This document shows positions 7,268-9,583 of a stretch of DNA of 9,583 nucleotides, piece by piece. The stretch comes from Solobacterium sp. (lineage in GTDB: Bacteria; Bacillota_I; Bacilli_A; Erysipelotrichales; Erysipelotrichaceae): contig JAFVFM010000171.1 of the NCBI GenBank assembly GCA_017475415.1, forward strand, positions 1 through 9,583, in the 5' to 3' direction. The notes beneath the pieces are model-generated. The model did not search any database, was not told the origin of the DNA, and saw only the letters and a program-made list of their open reading frames with translations. Position numbers and translations under genes: made by a program. How positions within the stretch are numbered: position 1 is the first letter of the stretch; each line of letters begins with the position of its first letter.

Positions 7268-8224
7268 ATGGATATTAATTTACAATTTACTGCACAACGC
7301 TTCGTGGAAAACATGCAAGTTTTAGATAAACTTGTTTTATTTGGTCCATATAGAGCCTCCTTATCCGTAGGTTCCTACATTTTTCTTTCCCACCAACAGG
7401 ATGTAAATGAGGAAATGTATACTTTATGTAAAACGATTATCCGCGAACCAAATGGCATTTTTTCTACTTTTAGAGGTAATGCCGAATTCATTCTAACCTG
7501 TATGTTAGCGGTTGATGCTGATCCGGGTTATAAAATGAGTTTGGCCTTAGCTGCTTATCAACAATTACGAGATGTTTTCTTTCCTACAGCATATTTACCT
7601 TTTGTAGCCTTTATTATGGCAGACACCATCAAAGCGGATAACTTTTACCATGTTAGCGCAAAGGCTAGAGATATACATGATCGCTTTAATCTACTTCATT
7701 CTTATTTGACAAGTAATGAAGATGTACCTTTTGCGACCTTATTCGCCATCCAAAGAACAAAGTCTATTGATGGCATTGTTAAAGAAGCTGAACAAATCTA
7801 TCAAGCTTTAGAAAAAAGCTTACCTACCTTATTTGGAAAAAACGTTTTACAAACAATCTCACATGCACTGACTTTATGTGCCGGTAAGCCTCCACAAAAA
7901 GTAGAACGCTTTATCACTTTACTCAATAGACTCAGCGATCAAAGAATCAATTTTACTATCAATTATGAATTAGCTTCCTTAGCGATACTTGCCAATCTAG
8001 CAATTGATTTGGAAACAATAGAAATTGACTTCCTATCTGTTTACCAATACTTAAAAGATCAACCCTACTACAACCTTTTCAATGCAGCTCAACGCCGTAA
8101 AGATACGATTATGATATTAGCTTCATACTATACAACAGCGAATTTAGAACTAATAAGCGCTGTTACTACTGCTGCCTTATTAGAAATCCAGCAACAACAA
8201 GCTGCAGCTGCAGCAGCTGCTTAA
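7268..8224 (+). CDS. Protein of unknown function resembling the DUF4003 family, with Gln/Ala tail
   Basis: A 318-residue soluble, mostly helical protein with no signal peptide or membrane segment. The overall pattern (an early FGPYRASLSVGSYIF stretch, GIFSTFRGNAEFILTCMLAVD around 63-83, and repeated leucine-rich helices) resembles the Firmicutes DUF4003 family of about 320 residues. I recognise this from memory and not with certainty. No catalytic motif is evident. The C-terminus is low complexity: four glutamines followed by seven alanines just before the stop. The ATG at 7268 is the only usable start, because an in-frame stop lies at 7244. It lacks a clear Shine-Dalgarno, and a TACACT string at 7256-7261 could put the transcript start at the ATG. 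It is divergent from the mnmE operon, monocistronic, and closed by a strong terminator, so neighbours give no hint of its role. Codon use and base composition look native. Confidence 0.85.
   Translation: MDINLQFTAQRFVENMQVLDKLVLFGPYRASLSVGSYIFLSHQQDVNEEMYTLCKTIIREPNGIFSTFRGNAEFILTCMLAVDADPGYKMSLALAAYQQLRDVFFPTAYLPFVAFIMADTIKADNFYHVSAKARDIHDRFNLLHSYLTSNEDVPFATLFAIQRTKSIDGIVKEAEQIYQALEKSLPTLFGKNVLQTISHALTLCAGKPPQKVERFITLLNRLSDQRINFTINYELASLAILANLAIDLETIEIDFLSVYQYLKDQPYYNLFNAAQRRKDTIMILASYYTTANLELISAVTTAALLEIQQQQAAAAAAA
8187..8224 (+). repeat. CAG/GCT-type low-complexity tract at the 3' end of the DUF4003-like gene
   Basis: The last codons are GAA ATC CAG CAA CAA CAA followed by GCT/GCA codons, making QQQQ then seven alanines. 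The DNA contains overlapping AGCTGCAGCT and AGCAGCTGCT palindromes and is locally GC-richer than the surroundings. Such triplet tracts can slip, so length variation between strains is plausible. Confidence 0.7.
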
Positions 8225-8249
8225 TTACCATAGAAATAATTATTCTAAC

Positions 8250-8294
8250 AAAAATGAGGCATTGTACACACATCATGTGATTTGCCTCATTTTT
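8250..8294. terminator. Bidirectional intrinsic terminator between the DUF4003-like gene and the Fic remnant
   Basis: AAAAATGAGGCA (8250-8261) and TGCCTCATTTTT (8283-8294) are perfectly complementary over 12 bp, giving a GC core flanked by A on one side and T on the other. It can therefore terminate both rightward transcription from the DUF4003-like gene (stop at 8224) and leftward transcription entering from the Fic remnant. The 21-nt loop holds a further small hairpin, CACA-TCA-TGTG (8269-8279). Confidence 0.85.
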
Positions 8295-8304
8295 TCTTCT
8301 TCTA

Positions 8305-8484
8305 TCAAGTTCCTTTCCGCAAAATATCAAGATACTCTGCATACGCAAACGTTCTATTTCGATTAACGTTTTCCTTCTGCACAAGAATACCAACATCCAT
8401 TAAGCGATGTACTGCAGCAGATACTGTATTAAACGAAATACCTAGTTTTTCTGCTGTTTTTCCAATATCAATAACCTTGTTATT
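8305..8484 (-). pseudogene. C-terminal winged-helix remnant of a Fic-family protein
   Basis: An open stretch of 59 codons ends in TGA at 8305-8307 but has no ATG, GTG or TTG before its conserved part; an in-frame TGA at 8485-8487 closes it upstream. The translation includes KTAEKLGISFNTVSAAVHRL, then VGILVQ, NRNRTFAYAEYLDILRK. This is the pattern of the C-terminal helix-turn-helix/winged helix that follows the catalytic domain in many Fic adenylyltransferase-like proteins (typically '...TvskalkrLeelGIL...rnRvfvyeeYLdiL'). The catalytic Fic domain with its HPFxxGNGR motif is nowhere in the window. The break coincides with the edge of a palindromic AT-rich repeat at 8480-8511, suggesting deletion or insertion there. 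It is most likely a dead remnant. The family call rests on remembered pattern, so another wHTH protein is possible. Confidence 0.65.
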
Positions 8485-8511
8485 TCAATTTATATATCAA
8501 AATTGAAATAA
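8480..8511. repeat. 32-bp palindromic unit A with TTATTTCAA arms
   Basis: TTATTTCAATTT (8480-8491) and AAATTGAAATAA (8500-8511) are perfect 12-bp inverted arms around an 8-nt AT-rich centre. It is the first of two similar 32-bp units and directly overlaps the broken upstream end of the Fic remnant. Confidence 0.85.
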
Positions 8512-8530
8512 GAATATATATTTTTAATTC

Positions 8531-8562
8531 TTATTTCAACTTAGAAGTTTAGATTGAAATAA
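8531..8562. repeat. 32-bp palindromic unit B, partial copy of unit A
   Basis: TTATTTCAA (8531-8539) and TTGAAATAA (8554-8562) are perfect 9-bp inverted arms. The unit has the same length as unit A and matches it at most positions, with differences concentrated in the centre. The two units are 19 bp apart, so equivalent arms repeat every 51 bp. The right arm of unit A and the left arm of unit B also form a perfect 13-bp inverted repeat, TTGAAATAAGAAT (8503-8515) against ATTCTTATTTCAA (8527-8539). Confidence 0.8.
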
Positions 8563-8587
8563 AAAGGGTATAGCATTTCACTATACC
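8559..8587 (-). terminator. Rho-independent terminator of the surface-protein gene
   Basis: Read leftward, GGTATAG (8581-8587) pairs perfectly with CTATACC (8567-8573) around a 7-nt TGAAATG loop, followed by C, TTTTT (8561-8565) and a further A/T run. It starts 7 nt after the stop of the surface-protein gene. The stem is AU-rich, but position and T tract are right. Confidence 0.7.
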
Positions 8588-8594
8588 ACTTACT

Positions 8595-9583
8595 TTAACC
8601 TCTATTTGGTTTTGTAAAATCAATATTTCCTCTGCGTATACCAAAGTCAAAACAGATTTTACTAAATTCATTACTCATCACAAAGCCTTGTAATATCGTT
8701 CTTCTTGATTCTCCATTGCTTAATCTCTTTAACCAATACGCTTTTCCTTTAGCTTCAGGATTACGATCCAACAACATTTTATAACAACGATTGATAAAGT
8801 CATCATCGCTTGTATGTAAATTAATCATTTCATTACTTTCAAAGAAACCCTGTACAGCTGTTGCCGCTACATCTGTTTGATTATTCAATCGTGATGTCCA
8901 GAAATTAAAACCCGAAGCATCTGGATTTCTAAATAAACAATAACGATATAACCTTCTCACGAAGGCTGATACAGGATGCTCTACAGTAACCATAGATGCT
9001 GCTTTTATGCCGTCACTTGTTGTTGCCGTAATAGTAACAGAAGTAGCCAAATGTCTAGGATCACGTATACCTCTTACTAATCCATAGCTATTTACAGAGG
9101 CAATACTTGGATCACTACTACTCCAAGTTAATGTGGATTGGTTGCTAGAAACACTAGCCTTCATTTGTAATGTACTTTTATATTTCCCTACATCTAATAC
9201 ACCAACCGTCGCATTTGTAGGTGTTAAACTTATTGCGGAACTGATTTTAAATGTTTTCGTTATACTTCCACTATAATAACCAATACCTGTAAAGGTTACT
9301 GTAGCAGTACCTACATTAATATTATTTTGATAACTACCGCTATAATCCTCACCTTCTTTTAATACTTTATTATTAGCTACTAGTGTCGCTTTTTGAGTTT
9401 GGGCTTTTAAGCGATTATAGGTCTTATTATAAATACCGCTTACTTGTGTATTGGTAGAAGATAAAACATAGTTAATGCTGTAACTCATTTCGATATTTCC
9501 ACTATAATGACCTTTACCTTTAATGATGACTTTAGCTTTACCTATTTCAATATTATCTTCATATTCTAAAATATAATCTTCAT
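8595..9583 (-). CDS. Cell-surface protein with beta-repeats, Big_2 Ig-like domain and C-terminal DUF4214; 5' end beyond the window
   Basis: The frame is open from the right edge to the TAA at 8595, giving 328 visible residues; the real start lies outside. The ATG at 9488 is internal, because the conserved repeat continues upstream of it. From the N-terminal side: part of a beta-rich repeat ending KGKGHYSGNIEMSYSI (21-36), a second copy with EDYSGSYQNNINVGTATVTF (78-97) and GIGYYSGSITKTFKI (99-113), a Big_2-type Ig-like domain (about 117-201, with the typical LTWSSSDPSIASVNSYGLV at 151-169), and a DUF4214 region (about 206-314). The DUF4214 region has two half-repeats, FVRRLYRYCLFRNPDASGF... 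and FINRCYKMLLDRNPEAKGK..., each leading to a SNE motif. This architecture is common in secreted or wall-attached proteins of gut Firmicutes; adhesion or wall binding is a family-level inference. No LPXTG motif or C-terminal membrane anchor is present, so attachment must come from elsewhere. A terminator follows the stop. Confidence 0.9.
   Translation of the reverse strand, partial: EDYILEYEDNIEIGKAKVIIKGKGHYSGNIEMSYSINYVLSSTNTQVSGIYNKTYNRLKAQTQKATLVANNKVLKEGEDYSGSYQNNINVGTATVTFTGIGYYSGSITKTFKISSAISLTPTNATVGVLDVGKYKSTLQMKASVSSNQSTLTWSSSDPSIASVNSYGLVRGIRDPRHLATSVTITATTSDGIKAASMVTVEHPVSAFVRRLYRYCLFRNPDASGFNFWTSRLNNQTDVAATAVQGFFESNEMINLHTSDDDFINRCYKMLLDRNPEAKGKAYWLKRLSNGESRRTILQGFVMSNEFSKICFDFGIRRGNIDFTKPNRG

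Noticed and set aside
8166..8396. Minus-strand 76-codon frame over the end of the DUF4003-like gene and the terminator
   Set aside because: It runs through a strong terminator hairpin and is in a different frame from the Fic-like similarity; it is a shadow.
8480..8562. Two similar 32-bp repeats with a 19-bp gap as a minimal CRISPR array
   Set aside because: There are only two units, with imperfect repeats, a 19-bp AT-rich gap that itself continues the palindrome, and no cas genes in the window.

Overview
The window is a low-GC Firmicutes chromosome segment. Its AT-rich codon usage, AGGA/AGGAG ribosome binding sites, Bacillus-like housekeeping gene order and a DUF4214/Big_2 surface protein best fit the Erysipelotrichia (Erysipelotrichaceae or a close relative). 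That placement is an inference from style and content; no rRNA is present to confirm it.

Left part (1-1040): the N-terminal 308 codons of a major facilitator superfamily transporter run leftward off the edge. The gene has its own extended -10 promoter and a ribosome binding site. A rho-independent terminator at 992-1040 separates it from prs.

Central part (1065-7195): a leftward housekeeping block in the order mnmE - tatD - rnmV - rsmA - ispE - glmU-like uridyltransferase, then prs. The first six genes are packed with overlaps or a 1-nt gap (ATGA junctions at tatD/rnmV, rnmV/rsmA and ispE/glmU-like), so they almost certainly share one transcript. That transcript ends at a good hairpin-T6 terminator at 2121-2146. 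An extended -10 promoter just beyond it restarts transcription for prs. The order tatD-rnmV-rsmA-ispE-glmU-prs is a condensed version of the well-known Bacillus subtilis yabD-rnmV-ksgA-...-ispE-...-glmU-prs region, without the intervening sporulation and regulatory genes. The genes serve tRNA wobble modification (mnmE), DNA/RNA quality control (tatD), 5S rRNA maturation (rnmV), 16S rRNA dimethylation (rsmA), isoprenoid precursors (ispE), UDP-GlcNAc supply (glmU-like) and PRPP supply (prs). The glmU-like protein has only the uridyltransferase half; the acetyltransferase half is missing.

Right part (7268-9583): a rightward gene of unknown function resembling DUF4003, with a poly-Gln/poly-Ala tail and no clear Shine-Dalgarno, is divergent from mnmE and ends at a bidirectional terminator. 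Next comes a start-less fragment of the C-terminal winged helix of a Fic-family protein. It abuts a striking AT-rich array of four TTATTTCAA half-sites arranged as two 32-bp palindromes. Finally, a leftward cell-surface protein (glycine/tyrosine-rich beta repeats, Big_2 Ig-like domain, DUF4214) enters from the right edge and ends at its own terminator.

No tRNA, rRNA, CRISPR array, insertion sequence or convincing novel defence system was seen. The least explained part is the 8305-8587 region.
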